Made by a program: the position numbers and the translations under genes. From JAIOQJ01 sp963718635 (GTDB lineage Bacteria > Planctomycetota > Planctomycetia > Gemmatales > Gemmataceae), in contig OY970367.1 in the NCBI GenBank assembly GCA_963718635.1, positions 1,240,001 to 1,304,000 on the forward strand: a DNA stretch of 64,000 nucleotides, given 5' to 3'. The notes beneath the pieces were generated by a model. It was not told the origin of the DNA, did no database searches, and saw nothing but the letters and a program-made list of their open reading frames with translations. Shown in pieces: positions 26,826 to 35,570 of this stretch. How positions within the stretch are numbered: the first letter of the stretch is position 1; the number at the start of each line of letters is the position of its first letter.

Positions 26826-28850
26826 GTGCGCCGTGAGAAGGTATGGTTTTTCAGTGGGTGAAAGTCCCACCCGGTAAGTTTAGTCGTTTTCCGACCGGTA
26901 GCAATCCAAGCGGCGGTGGAGGCAACGAAGCCGTCGGAGCCTTGGATGGAAAGGGTCATACAGTGACTCCGCGAGAGAGTGGGCCGTAATGTAACGTGAA
27001 CGCCAGCAAGCTCCGAAAACGAGTGATGCAGGAGCCGACCCTGTGCCGCGAAGGGGAAGGCCGCCGGAAGCAACCACAGACTCCAGGTGCGGAGTTCAAT
27101 CGCACCGAAAACGAATGGGTTGCTTCTCCTGCCGGAGTAAGGGCGACAGCACGCTCTCAAAGGAAGACCATGCAACACGGGAAGCCTGCTTGGTGATCGC
27201 GTGTGACGATCAACCGGAGACCCGCGAGGGAGAGGCCGGGCCAAGTCAGGTGGCGGAGGGGCTCGTAGTACCGTTGAAGCCGGGTAATGCCGGTGGAGGG
27301 AAGGGGCCTCAGTTCTTGTACGGTGTCGAAAGAAGCGACAGCCCGAGGGATTGACATGTTTCTACCAACCCCACCGGAAAAGGTTGAGAAGCTTCGGACG
27401 GCACTACACACGAAAGCGAAAGCTGAACCTGAGTTCCGCTTCTATGCGCTGTACGACAAGATGTATCGGATGGACGTTCTGATGCACGCCTACGCTCGTT
27501 GCCGAGCGAACGACGGAGCAGCGGGGGTGGACGGTCAGACGTTCGAAGACATCACGACGTACGGTCCGGCGAAGTGGCTTGGGGAACTGGCGGAAGAGTT
27601 GAAGACGCGGACGTACAAGCCCCAGGCGGTTCGACGGGTATGGATTCCGAAGGCCGATGGGAAACAACGACCGCTGGGCATACCGACGATACGGGACCGA
27701 GTGGCGCAGATGGCGGCAGTGTTGATACTCGAACCGATCTTCGAGGCGGACCTGCAGCCGGAGCAACACGCTTACCGGACGGGGATAGGCGCTCACGACG
27801 CTGTGAAAGCGGTGCAAGCGCTGTTGGACGATGGCTATACGGAGGTGGTTGACGCGGACTTGAGCGGCTACTTCGACAGCATTCCGCACGCCGAGCTGAT
27901 GAAGTCGGTGTCGCGTCGGATCGTGGATCGACACGTGCTTCACGTCATCAAACAATGGCTGGAAGCGGCGGTCGAGGAAACGGACGAGCGTGGGCGGAAG
28001 ACGCGGACGACCCGCAACAAGGACGAGGGGAGGGGCACTCCGCAAGGAGGGGTCTTGTCTCCGCTGTTGGCGAATCTGTATATGCGTCGCTTCATTCTGG
28101 CCTGGAAGGTCCAAGGTCACCAAAGGCGTTTGGACGCTCGCATCGTGAACTATGCGGACGACTTCGTGATCTGCACGCCGGGAGGCCTAGCCGACGAGGC
28201 GATGGTCGAGATGCGTGAGATCATGGGGAAGCTGCGGTTGACGGTCAACGAGAAGAAGACGCGGCGGTGTGTTCTGCCGGAAGAGACGTTCACGTTCTTA
28301 GGCTACACGTTCGGGCGGTGTTACTCGCGTAGGAACGGTCGTGCGTATATCAGCCCACGACCGTCGGATAAGAAGATCGGAGCCATGACCGCGAAGGTCA
28401 GCGAGATGACCCGAGGGCGAACGACGTGCCGGGAAACCGAAGAACTTGTGGGAAGCCTGAACTCGGTCCTAAGAGGTTGGGCCAACTACTTTTGTTACGG
28501 TCCGGTAACGGAGGTCTATGCGACACTGATGGATCACGTGCGCTGTAGGCTGCGTCGGTGGCTGGGCCGGAAGCATCGCGTGCGAGGTTCGAGTATCACT
28601 ACGTACTCGCGACGATACCTGCACGAGGAGTTGGGACTGATCCAACTGGAAAACTTCCGCCCACGCCGGCTGTTTGCGAAGGTGTGAGAGACAAGTCCGA
28701 GAGCCGGATGCGGGAAATCCGCCCGTCCGGTTCGCCGAGCGGGGAGTGGAAACGGACGGACCGAAGCAGATGGGGCGTAGCGACAGTGTTCAGACCGGCT
28801 ACGCTTGTTGTCCATCGGAACGTTCGCACCGCGCCACTCCTCGACTCTAC
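26826..28850 (+). mobile_element. Complete group II intron (2025 bp)
   Basis: The 5' end GTGCG matches the GUGYG consensus. The conserved GTGGGTGAAAGTCCCACC segment near 26855-26872 is typical of bacterial group II ribozymes. Domain V lies about 28699-28734 (GAGCCGGATGCGGGAAATCC, closing with GTCCGGTTC). Domain VI is a long stem closed by GAG-CGG-GGAGTGG against CCACTCC-TCG-A-CTC, leaving one bulged A at 28844, seven bases before the 3' end at CTAC (28850). The bordering exon pieces rejoin into the standard repeat end CGTCGCGGC-TAACGC. EBS1 GCCGCGA (27045-27051) is complementary to IBS1 TCGCGGC (26819-26825). Both ends are therefore supported by structure and by the interrupted repeat. It encodes the reverse transcriptase at 27356. 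Confidence 0.9.
27356..28687 (+). CDS. ltrA: Group II intron reverse transcriptase/maturase
   Basis: A 443-residue intron-encoded protein that helps the RNA fold and splice and copies it into new sites. RT blocks are in order: AGVDGQTFEDI (RT0), IPKADGKQRPLGIPTIRDR (RT1-2), DADLSGYFDSIPH (RT3), GTPQGGVLSPLLANLYM (RT4) and the catalytic YADD (RT5), followed by the thumb/domain X (RGWANYFCYG, RLRRWLGRKH). It ends at RRLFAKV with no HNH endonuclease, so mobility would rely on single-stranded or replication-fork targets. ATG 27356 fits the family start (MFLPTPPEKVEKLRTALHTK). Frame intact, in contrast to many neighbours. Confidence 0.95.
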   Translation: MFLPTPPEKVEKLRTALHTKAKAEPEFRFYALYDKMYRMDVLMHAYARCRANDGAAGVDGQTFEDITTYGPAKWLGELAEELKTRTYKPQAVRRVWIPKADGKQRPLGIPTIRDRVAQMAAVLILEPIFEADLQPEQHAYRTGIGAHDAVKAVQALLDDGYTEVVDADLSGYFDSIPHAELMKSVSRRIVDRHVLHVIKQWLEAAVEETDERGRKTRTTRNKDEGRGTPQGGVLSPLLANLYMRRFILAWKVQGHQRRLDARIVNYADDFVICTPGGLADEAMVEMREIMGKLRLTVNEKKTRRCVLPEETFTFLGYTFGRCYSRRNGRAYISPRPSDKKIGAMTAKVSEMTRGRTTCRETEELVGSLNSVLRGWANYFCYGPVTEVYATLMDHVRCRLRRWLGRKHRVRGSSITTYSRRYLHEELGLIQLENFRPRRLFAKV

Positions 28851-28890
28851 TAACGCAACGTTGCACGGACGAATCAAGATGCGGCATGAA

Positions 28891-28941
28891 AGTGTGAACG
28901 TGTCACACTCAAGTGAAAACGTTTTCACTTCGAACGGTTCG
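28891..28941. promoter_or_regulatory. Cluster of LacI-operator-like palindromes
   Basis: Three adjacent palindromes: AGTGTGA...TCACACT (28891-28909), the perfect AAGTGAAAACGTTTTCACTT (28911-28930) and CGAACGGTTCG (28931-28941). The middle one fits the LacI/GalR-type pattern TGnnAnCGnTnnCA. A related cluster is at 41168-41321. No obvious target gene follows; the next 300 bases are repeats. Confidence 0.45.
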
Positions 28942-29053
28942 CAGTCGGAGGGTGGGCAAGTGAATCGGGTGGGTTTCGCTACAAAGTCCCTTGCTTGCGC
29001 GTCGGGCTCAAGAAGGTGGGAGATCACGCTTGATCGCTATCGGTTAATATTAA

Positions 29054-29097
29054 GGAAATATTTCCACAAGGCACTTTGCGAGAAAATCGTGGGGAAA
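29054..29097. repeat. GGAAATATTTCC element, copy 6 (arms degenerate)
   Basis: The core is intact at 29054-29065 but the flanks are not complementary. The reverse-oriented box CGAGAAAATCGTGGGGAAA follows at 29079-29097. Confidence 0.8.
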
Positions 29098-29155
29098 CGC
29101 ATCGAAGAAATGCGGAAAGAAGATAAATCAAACGCCGATCATTATGACAGCGAAT

Positions 29156-29181
29156 CGCTTGGGGAAATATTTCCCCAAGCG
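29156..29181. repeat. GGAAATATTTCC element, copy 7
   Basis: A perfect 26-bp palindrome with the core at 29163-29174 and arms CGCTTGG/CCAAGCG. No clear box is seen on either side. Confidence 0.85.
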
Positions 29182-29210
29182 GGAATGGGAGAACATCGTT
29201 GTTCGTGAAA

Positions 29211-29242
29211 GGTGGGTTTCGCAAAGCCTTCACCCACCCTGC
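29211..29242. repeat. Half copy of the GGGTGGGT inverted repeat
   Basis: GGTGGGTTTCGCAAAGCC continuing to CACCCACCCTGC, equal to the right arm at 3788-3819 with one change. No left arm is present nearby. It sits just past the 3' end of the small secreted protein gene. Confidence 0.85.
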
Positions 29243-29265
29243 AAGAGACTCCGTTGCCGGCACCT

Positions 29266-29637
29266 TTACTTCGACCGCTTCAGCTTCTGTTCCTTGCCTT
29301 CGTCCACCATTACCATTTCATCGGCGTTGATGGACTTCAGCGTCGATTTGCGGGTGATGCTTTTGTCGGCGCCGGGGGGCGTCACCGTTACTTCGAGGGT
29401 GTTGTCGTCGATGAACTTGTATTTGCCGTCGAGGTTCAGATTGAGGCCGTTGCCGGTGACGGCGATCTTCACGGAGCCATCTTTCAGAAACTCGATGACT
29501 GTATCGATTCCTTTGTTCTTCGCTTCTTCCGGAATCCATTTGCCAAGGATCAGCTCTTTATTGTCAGCCGCGCAGAGATTGGAGGTGGTGAACCCCGCGA
29601 GCGACACAACTGCGAGAAACAACATCATCGTCTTCAT
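29266..29637 (-). CDS. Small secreted protein, TIGR03066-like
   Basis: A 123-residue protein with a clear signal peptide (MKTMMLFLAVVSLAGFTTSNLCAA). It then has a short beta-rich domain with ILGKWIPEE, GSVKIAVTGNG, LDGKYKFIDDNTLEVTV and INADEMVMVDEG. The lipocalin-like GKW start and strand pattern match small planctomycete proteins of the TIGR03066 type, function unknown. ATG 29637 is preceded by GGGG; the frame is open to 29718. Likely a periplasmic or surface protein. Monocistronic. Confidence 0.75.
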   Translation of the reverse strand: MKTMMLFLAVVSLAGFTTSNLCAADNKELILGKWIPEEAKNKGIDTVIEFLKDGSVKIAVTGNGLNLNLDGKYKFIDDNTLEVTVTPPGADKSITRKSTLKSINADEMVMVDEGKEQKLKRSK

Positions 29638-29874
29638 GGGAATCCCCTGGTGAGTTAGAAAAACGCGTTTGCTTATCCTATCGAACGCTGCGGAAAAATA
29701 AAACTGGTCGCGTCGCAAGTTTGCCGTTCATGCTGCGAAGTTTCAGAAAGTTGCCTTCTTTTCGGCAAATCGCGAGTGCGTGGAACTACTGGCAGGCGGA
29801 AGTTGTCGTGCTGCGACTGATATCCTGCCGGAGAGGTGGTTCTTTGCTCGGCCCGTCGTTAAGGAATGAAGATA

Positions 29875-30345
29875 ATGGCAACGCAACGGATGATGGTCGC
29901 GACTTTGGCAGGTCAAGCTGCAAATGTCGTTAAGTTCCTATTCGAACACTGGCGCTCGGACCGTGACCCCGTAGCCATAGACGAGTTTTGTGCAGCGATG
30001 CGCGCAAACTCGCTATCACCGTCGGTTGTATACTTCACCGAGTGGGTTGATCGCTGGCTGATGGGCGATCTAGTTCCTGGTCCCGGCGCCGTCGATGGCC
30101 AACGGTTTAAAGCGACTTGTCTTACGCCCGCCGAAGCAATCAAATGGGCTGAAGACTGCGGCAGCCAGTTCGATGAGCAAATCTGGATGGCCGCCCGCCT
30201 TCGAGAAGCGGCCGCCGGTTGGCGCGGCGCGGCCGAGCCTTATGCGATTGTCCTTATCCGCGAAACGGTCGGGCCTTCGGCGGATGATGAGGCGATACTC
30301 GCGGCTGCGGAGCGTGTTCCGCAGTGGCTTCGCGGCTGGCCCTAA
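29875..30345 (+). CDS. Hypothetical protein
   Basis: A 156-residue soluble protein without a signal peptide or recognised domain. It is rich in Ala and Trp with segments FLFEHWRSDRDPVAIDEFC, VYFTEWVDRWLMGDL and, at the C-terminus, AAAERVPQWLRGWP. AAGGA lies about nine bases before the ATG at 29875, favouring it over the ATG at 29866. It begins a run of small accessory genes of unknown role between the intron and the GH57 gene. Confidence 0.6.
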   Translation: MATQRMMVATLAGQAANVVKFLFEHWRSDRDPVAIDEFCAAMRANSLSPSVVYFTEWVDRWLMGDLVPGPGAVDGQRFKATCLTPAEAIKWAEDCGSQFDEQIWMAARLREAAAGWRGAAEPYAIVLIRETVGPSADDEAILAAAERVPQWLRGWP

Positions 30346-30443
30346 TTGAAATCTTTCCCAATCAGGAACAGGCTGAAACGTTGCATCTCTATTAGATGGC
30401 ACCAGCGTACGGCTTTGTCAACCTTCCGGAATAGGAGGCGAGC

Positions 30444-30689
30444 ATGTCTCTTCAGCTATACAGCGAAGTTCGTATTATTTGTTTGAAGCGAAGCCTTGAA
30501 TCCTACGATGGGTGGAGGATGAACCAGCGCCCGCCTCGATTGGGCGATTGCGGCTTCATTGTCGAAATCTTGCAAGCCCATGGCTTGCCCGATAACTTTG
30601 TAGTTGAGTCGAGCGGGCCAGACGGCTCAATTGTATGGATCGGCGACTTTACAATTGAGGAAGTTGAAACGGTCGCCAACAGCCAATAG
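30444..30689 (+). CDS. Small conserved-looking hypothetical protein
   Basis: An 81-residue protein behind a strong ribosome site (AATAGGAGG, seven bases before ATG). The sequence RLGDCGFIVEILQAHGLPDNFVVESSGPDGSIVWIGDFTIEEVE resembles short beta-barrel proteins of the DUF4926 kind, but this is only a pattern impression. No membrane segment. The next gene starts 29 bases later, so the two may be co-transcribed. Confidence 0.65.
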   Translation: MSLQLYSEVRIICLKRSLESYDGWRMNQRPPRLGDCGFIVEILQAHGLPDNFVVESSGPDGSIVWIGDFTIEEVETVANSQ

Positions 30690-30718
30690 TCTTCGAAAGT
30701 TACAGTGTGCCATCAATT

Positions 30719-31192
30719 ATGACCCAAACGACTACATTTACTGAGCGTGTCCGAGCAGTGTTCAAACCAACTCCTCGAGGAGTCGTCGGTCTGGTTGATG
30801 ATTTACTGGTTGTCAGCCAGGCCAATCAACTTCAGATCAATTTTGTAAAAGATCGCTGCTGCATTCACACCGTTGAGTCAAGCTTTCGTGAGACGTTCGA
30901 CTTACCCTTTGCTAAGACCGTTTTCCGGGCGGTACTGGCTCGCATTGCTGCTCTCTGCAATGAGCATCGCCCGAACTCGGCTACACCTTATCTTGGTGAA
31001 GGCGAGATCGTTGTCCCGACCCCCCGGCTAGAAAAGTGCGTTGCACGTTCAACATGCTACGTTTCTTTTGCGAATACTCCTTCTGAACAGCGTCTGGAAA
31101 TAAGATCATCCACGCTTTGTGTCCGCGACGCTCAAGCGGATCTAGGCAACCCCGCCCGGCGTCAACCAGAGACCGCTATGCCAGTTTTGTAG
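30719..31192 (+). CDS. Hypothetical protein
   Basis: A 157-residue protein from ATG 30719. Residues 1-120 look like a real domain: PTPRGVVGLVDDLL, FDLPFAKTVFRAVLARIAALCNEHRPNS and a final strand YVSFANTPSEQRLEI. The last 35 residues (CVRDAQADLGNPARRQPE) have different composition and may be read-through of a lost stop. I do not recognise the family. Follows the 81-residue gene closely. Confidence 0.6.
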   Translation: MTQTTTFTERVRAVFKPTPRGVVGLVDDLLVVSQANQLQINFVKDRCCIHTVESSFRETFDLPFAKTVFRAVLARIAALCNEHRPNSATPYLGEGEIVVPTPRLEKCVARSTCYVSFANTPSEQRLEIRSSTLCVRDAQADLGNPARRQPETAMPVL

Positions 31193-31342
31193 CCGTGACG
31201 TAGTGAAGCTTTTCGCAAATCTTAACCTTCGGACGAAACACCCGAGCTGGACGCGTGAGCGACGGATAGTGTTGCAGCAGCATCGCTTACGCGTCCGGGG
31301 TGAATTTTTAACGCCACAGCACAACTACCGGAAGTTAGACTA

Positions 31343-31549
31343 ATGCGTTACGCCGTCGTCATCGAAAAAGGTCCTACCAGCTACGGGGCGTACGTTCCCG
31401 ATCTGCCCGGTTGCATCGCGGTGGGAGAAACGGTCGAGGAGGTCAGAAGGTTGATCGCCGAAGCCGTCCCCTTTCATTTGGACGGACTGCGTGAAGATGA
31501 CCTACCGATCCCGATTCCCGAAACGGAATGCGAATACGTTGAGGCTTAA
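31343..31549 (+). CDS. HicB-family protein (orphan antitoxin-like)
   Basis: A 68-residue protein of the HicB fold: MRYAVVIEKGPTSYGAYVPDLPGCIAVGETVEEVRRLIAEAVPFHL is the family core. It lacks a C-terminal DNA-binding extension. No HicA toxin (small dsRNA-binding fold) is seen in the 200 bases on either side, so it is an orphan or one of the many stand-alone HicB-like proteins. A GGAAG ribosome site lies about ten bases upstream. Confidence 0.85.
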   Translation: MRYAVVIEKGPTSYGAYVPDLPGCIAVGETVEEVRRLIAEAVPFHLDGLREDDLPIPIPETECEYVEA

Positions 31550-31581
31550 TTGCACCTGAAAAGTATCGACCAGCAAGTAAC

Positions 31582-31696
31582 GTTTAGCCGTGACTCGAAG
31601 GCTTTGCGCAGAGTCGTGTGAGGCTTGCTAAACGAATAGCTGCTGTACGTGCATCAGCACGCGACTCTTTGCAAAGCCTTCGAGTCGCGGCTAAAC
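31582..31696. repeat. GTTTAGCCGTGACTCG hairpin (variant of GTTAGCC family)
   Basis: The left arm starts GTTTAGCCGTGACTCGAAGG and the right arm ends CCTTCGAGTCGCGGCTAAAC. Compared with the common family, GACGCG/CGCGTC is replaced by GACTCG/CGAGTC, a paired change in both arms. The loop is about 45 bases. It separates the HicB gene from the convergent GH57 gene. Confidence 0.85.
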
Positions 31697-31735
31697 GAGA
31701 AACATGGCTAAACGAAACATTGCAAATAAATTACG

Positions 31736-33321
31736 TTAGCTATAAACCCGGTAGTCAATCGTCGGGAAGGCGTTGTGCCGGCGCTCGAGTTCTTTCAGCC
31801 AGGCGTCGTCAACCGTGTCGGCTTTGATGTGCTCATAGAGATGATTGAAGTTGAGTACGTGCGTATGCGTGCGGTTGACAGCATACTCCACCATGGTCCC
31901 TGTTTTCATGATGAAGGCCCAGTCTGAGGATTGAGCCATCAAGAGTTCGCGGGCCGCTTGATTCAGGGCGCAGTCTGCAGATCGGTAGGCTCTGGGTAGG
32001 CTTTCGCCAATTCCACCATACGCTCGGCATTGATATGCAGATGGCGATAAATCCAGTCGTTTGATTCGTTGAGCCAAACTTCGCAGTAGCCGTTGTAGCC
32101 CCAGCTCGAAAATTGCGGTTGGCAGCGCTGGATCGGCTGGTGCCGATCGAGGTATTCCGGCACCGTGATCGTCCTAACTGTCTCCTGGTCGAAACTCATT
32201 TTCCGCAGCAAGAAGTTGATCCAGTCAGGCCCTTCGAACCACCAATGTCCAAAGAGCTCCGCGTCGTAGGGGGCGACGATCAGCGCTGGTCGATCCCCCA
32301 TCGAAGCGCTGAGCCATTCCACCTGCTTTTCACGATTGAACAGAAAGTTAGCAGCATGCTCCGATGCCTGATCCAGCGCCTTTTGCATCTGGTAAGGCTG
32401 CTTGTTCTCCGTTCGCCCGGTGATCTTGAAGTATTTGATCCCCGTATGATGGCGAATGCCCATCGAATGCAAATGCGGCTTCAAATATTCGAAATCGAGG
32501 TCGAAGCCGATATCGCGATAGAACTCGCGATAGTTGTAATCGCCCGGGTATCCTTCGAGCGCGCTCCAAACCTGTTTCGAAGATTCCGTGTCTCGCCCTA
32601 AGCAGTAGACGCCGCTGTTGGGACATTGAATGGGGGCGTAAATGCCGTACTGAGGGCGCGGATGGGCGAAGATGACCCCGTGCGTATCGGTGAAGAAATA
32701 GCGGATCCCGCTGCGCGCGAGAAGTTCGTCAACGCCTTCTACGTACCCGCATTCGGGAAGCCAGATGCCTTGCGGCCTTTTGCCGAAATGGCGCTCGAAT
32801 TCGCGAGCGCCAATTTCGATCTGCGCGTGAATCGCTTCTTTATTGCGATCCATCAACGGCAAAAACCCGTGCGTGGCGGCACACGTGATGATCTCGAGTT
32901 TGCCGGCATCGAAAAAGCGCTTGAAGCCGTTCAATAAGTTGTGGTCGTACTCTTTGACGAACAGTTCACGGCAGCGCGAAAAGCGGTTGATGTACATCTC
33001 GGCCAGGCGATGAAATTCGGGCTGCCAGCGCGTTCGTTCGAGCTCCTTGCCGGCCAGCACGATCAGGTTTTCGATGTGGCGCACATAACGATACTGCAGC
33101 AGGGGATCCGAAAGCATGCCCGCGAGCGTAGGCGTGATCGACATCGTCAGACGCCAATCGACTTTATCGCGCTCCAAACCGTCGAAAATTTCGAGGAGCG
33201 GAATGTACGTTTCAGTAATGGCCTCGTAAAGCCAATCTTCTTCCAGGAAATCGTCGTATTCCGGGTGCCGAACGTAGGGCAGATGAGCGTGCAGCACCAG
33301 GGTCAGGTAGCCCAGCGGCAT
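31736..33321 (-). CDS. Glycoside hydrolase family 57, glucan branching enzyme/amylase type (frameshifted)
   Basis: A protein of about 528 residues of GH57 with the DUF1957-type C-terminal domain, acting on alpha-glucans (glycogen branching or amylase). The N-terminus LTLVLHAHLPYVRHPEY is characteristic. The likely nucleophile is Glu in IWLPECGYVEGVDELL and the acid/base Asp is in IVAPYDAELFGHWWFEG. The main frame stops at 31963 after PEPTDLQTAP. The conserved C-terminus (ALNQAARELLMAQSSDWAF, then TGTMVEYAVNRTHTH) continues in another frame to 31736, so one small indel lies near 31975-31985. Cytoplasmic, no signal peptide. No other glycogen genes nearby. Confidence 0.85.
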
Positions 33322-33757
33322 ATCAGGATCTCACGGATGAACCAGCGCGGAACCACGACGGAGTTGTCGATGACTTTTTAGATCAACGAGGATGGTGATA
33401 GGACGGACGCAACGGATTTCAAGCGCTTTGTCCGAGCAATATTGCAACAGAAGCGAATGGGCGAGCCGGGTGTGTCAGCGGCGGAGAATGCAAGCATTGC
33501 GAAGATCTCACTTCAGTCGCTTACGCTTCCGGCTCGTCAAATCCCGGTTCGCTGGAACAATCGATGCAACCGGAATCAGCCGCGCAAGACCGTTGATTAG
33601 CCTCTTTAGCCGGAATCTCCGCACTTTCCTCGCTTCATTATCCCTTGTGTCGGCGGTCGGATGATTTACAATCAAGGAGATGGTCTGCAAACACCACAAC
33701 TGAGACCATTCGTTAGCCCCTTGATCCTTACGCCGATTTCCGAAGAGATAAGCCGCC
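33322..33757. other. Divergent intergenic region
   Basis: About 435 bases between the divergent GH57 gene and the acidic membrane protein gene. It contains one degenerate half copy of the GGCGAGCC hairpin family (about 33513-33543) and presumably both promoters. No coding frame or RNA gene is supported. Confidence 0.5.
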
Positions 33758-35509
33758 ATGGCTCAATACTATTTGTCTCTTGAAGAGGCAGCCAAAAAGC
33801 TCGGGCTTTCGGTTCCCGATTTCAAACGTCGGCTGCGCACCGAGTGGACGCATATTCGCCCGTTGCAAGACGGCAGCACGCAACGCTTTCGTCCGAGCGA
33901 TGTCGAAGAACTCGGTAAGCAGATCGGCATGGGCAGCGACGAGGAATTTCAGCTCGTCGATCCTTCCAGTGACGAGATGCCCCTACAGCTGCATCTTGCG
34001 GAAGATGAACCGCGAACAATCAAGGCGCCGTCGAGTAAGAAGCTCACTTCGCCCATCAAAAAGAAGAACGACGAGGACGAGGCCGTTCTGCGATTGACGC
34101 ACGACGAGCTCGACTTGGGCGACCCGGACGTTTTCTTGCTGGCCGACGAGCCACAAACGAAGAAAATGTCGAGCAAGAAAATGAAGCCGGTGGCGAAGAC
34201 GGATAGCGATGTCCGACTGGCGCAGAGCGGCAAGATCAAACGCCCGGTTCTAGCCGAGCCTTCGGACGAAATCGAACTCGACATCCTGCCCGAAGGGGGT
34301 TCTTCGAGCAAACTGAGTGGCGTGGGCAAAATCTCTTCGGCCAGCTCGGGTCGCTTGACGCCGACTAGCAAGGTTATGTCGCCCAAGTCAGCTAAACTCC
34401 CGGCCATTACCGAAGCAGACAGCAGTGAATTCGAGTTGAATCTCGATGCCGCGAGCAGCGATGAATTTGAACTCTCGTTGGCGAACGATGACAGTGATGA
34501 GATTTCGCTGGGCCAATTGCCCGAGCCATCGTCATCGGACAGTAAGGCAGGACTGGCAAGCGGCATCAACATCGGCAAACCGCGCAACCTTGGGCTATCG
34601 CTCGAAAAACGAGGCGATGGACGTAGCTCGATCAAGCTAGGCGCCGTGAAGTTGGATGGTCGTGATGTCGGACGAAGTTCAAAGAAGCTTCCGGCCGTTA
34701 AGCCGGGCGCTGACGACGAAATCGATTTCGAGCTTAGTCTCGACCAACCAGGCACATCGAGCAAGAAGCTGAGATCCACGCCGAAGATCGTTGCAGACGA
34801 CAGTGAATTCGATCTGACGCTCGATGAACCGGCGGACCTGGCCGCAGACTTGGACGAATCGACAGGCAGTTTCGGGGTGGCTGAGGAACGCAAGAACGAC
34901 ATCTTCGAAACGGATTTTGAAATCCCGGCTCTCGATGACGACTCGGCCTCCGAAGCCGTTGCAATCGACGAAGCGGACACCGATCTCGAAAGCAGCGATT
35001 TCGATCTGGCGATTGACGATTCGGGCGAAATGGATGTCGAAGAAGAGAGCGGCAGTCAGGTGGTCGTTCTCGACGATGAAGAGATGGAAGCGCCGAAGCG
35101 CAAAAAAACGGGAAAGAAAAAGAAGGCGGCGGTCGAGGTTGACGAAGATGTCGACATCGCCGAGGACGGCGTGGATTTTAGCAGCGATGCTGTCAGTTTC
35201 GACGATATGGAACTGGATGAAAGCGTCTCGGCTAGTAAAGCGTTGCGCGGCCAACACCGCAAGCACGACGATGAAGAACGCGTGCTGGTCGTTCACGGCC
35301 AACCGTGGGGAATAATGCCTGCGTTAGTGATGCTGCCCACCGTGTTTATCATGTTCATCGGCGGGCTGATGGCCTACGAAATGATGCACTCGATGTGGGG
35401 CTATCATCAACCGAATGGGTCAACCAGTCTTGTGATTGATAAAGTGGCAGAGACACTTGACATCAAACAGGCCGAACCGGCTGCAGTGCCCAAGAAAGCG
35501 GTGAACTGA
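33758..35509 (+). CDS. Acidic Ser-rich repeat protein with N-terminal HTH and C-terminal membrane helix
   Basis: A 583-residue protein of unknown function. Residues 1-60 (YYLSLEEAAKKLGLSVPDFKRRL, then DGSTQRFRPSDVEELGKQ) look like an excisionase/MerR-type winged helix. A long low-complexity region follows, with alternating Ser/Lys stretches (SSKKLTSP, RSSKKLPAV) and acidic motifs of the form (S/D)EFEL or SEFDLTLDE, recurring at least five times. Near the C-terminus, a basic KRKKTGKKKK patch precedes one membrane helix (IMPALVMLPTVFIMFIGGLMAYEMM). The layout suggests a tail-anchored cytoplasmic scaffold; DNA binding is only a possibility. Such proteins are common next to planctomycete genes and remain uncharacterised. 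Confidence 0.75.
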   Translation: MAQYYLSLEEAAKKLGLSVPDFKRRLRTEWTHIRPLQDGSTQRFRPSDVEELGKQIGMGSDEEFQLVDPSSDEMPLQLHLAEDEPRTIKAPSSKKLTSPIKKKNDEDEAVLRLTHDELDLGDPDVFLLADEPQTKKMSSKKMKPVAKTDSDVRLAQSGKIKRPVLAEPSDEIELDILPEGGSSSKLSGVGKISSASSGRLTPTSKVMSPKSAKLPAITEADSSEFELNLDAASSDEFELSLANDDSDEISLGQLPEPSSSDSKAGLASGINIGKPRNLGLSLEKRGDGRSSIKLGAVKLDGRDVGRSSKKLPAVKPGADDEIDFELSLDQPGTSSKKLRSTPKIVADDSEFDLTLDEPADLAADLDESTGSFGVAEERKNDIFETDFEIPALDDDSASEAVAIDEADTDLESSDFDLAIDDSGEMDVEEESGSQVVVLDDEEMEAPKRKKTGKKKKAAVEVDEDVDIAEDGVDFSSDAVSFDDMELDESVSASKALRGQHRKHDDEERVLVVHGQPWGIMPALVMLPTVFIMFIGGLMAYEMMHSMWGYHQPNGSTSLVIDKVAETLDIKQAEPAAVPKKAVN

Positions 35510-35570
35510 TAGTTGCTCAATCCGCGCCGGACGCGTTACTGACGAGATTGCCCAGGCTTTGAAGGCGCCT

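Noticed and set aside
28558..29208. 216-codon frame across the intron 3' end
   Set aside because: It overlaps the maturase C-terminus, domains V and VI and downstream repeats, all explained by the intron and repeats.
33949..34980. 343-codon minus-strand Ser-rich frame opposite the acidic repeat protein
   Set aside because: The Ser/Leu-rich translation is the antisense of the Asp/Glu/Ser-rich repeats; no start signal or neighbours support it.
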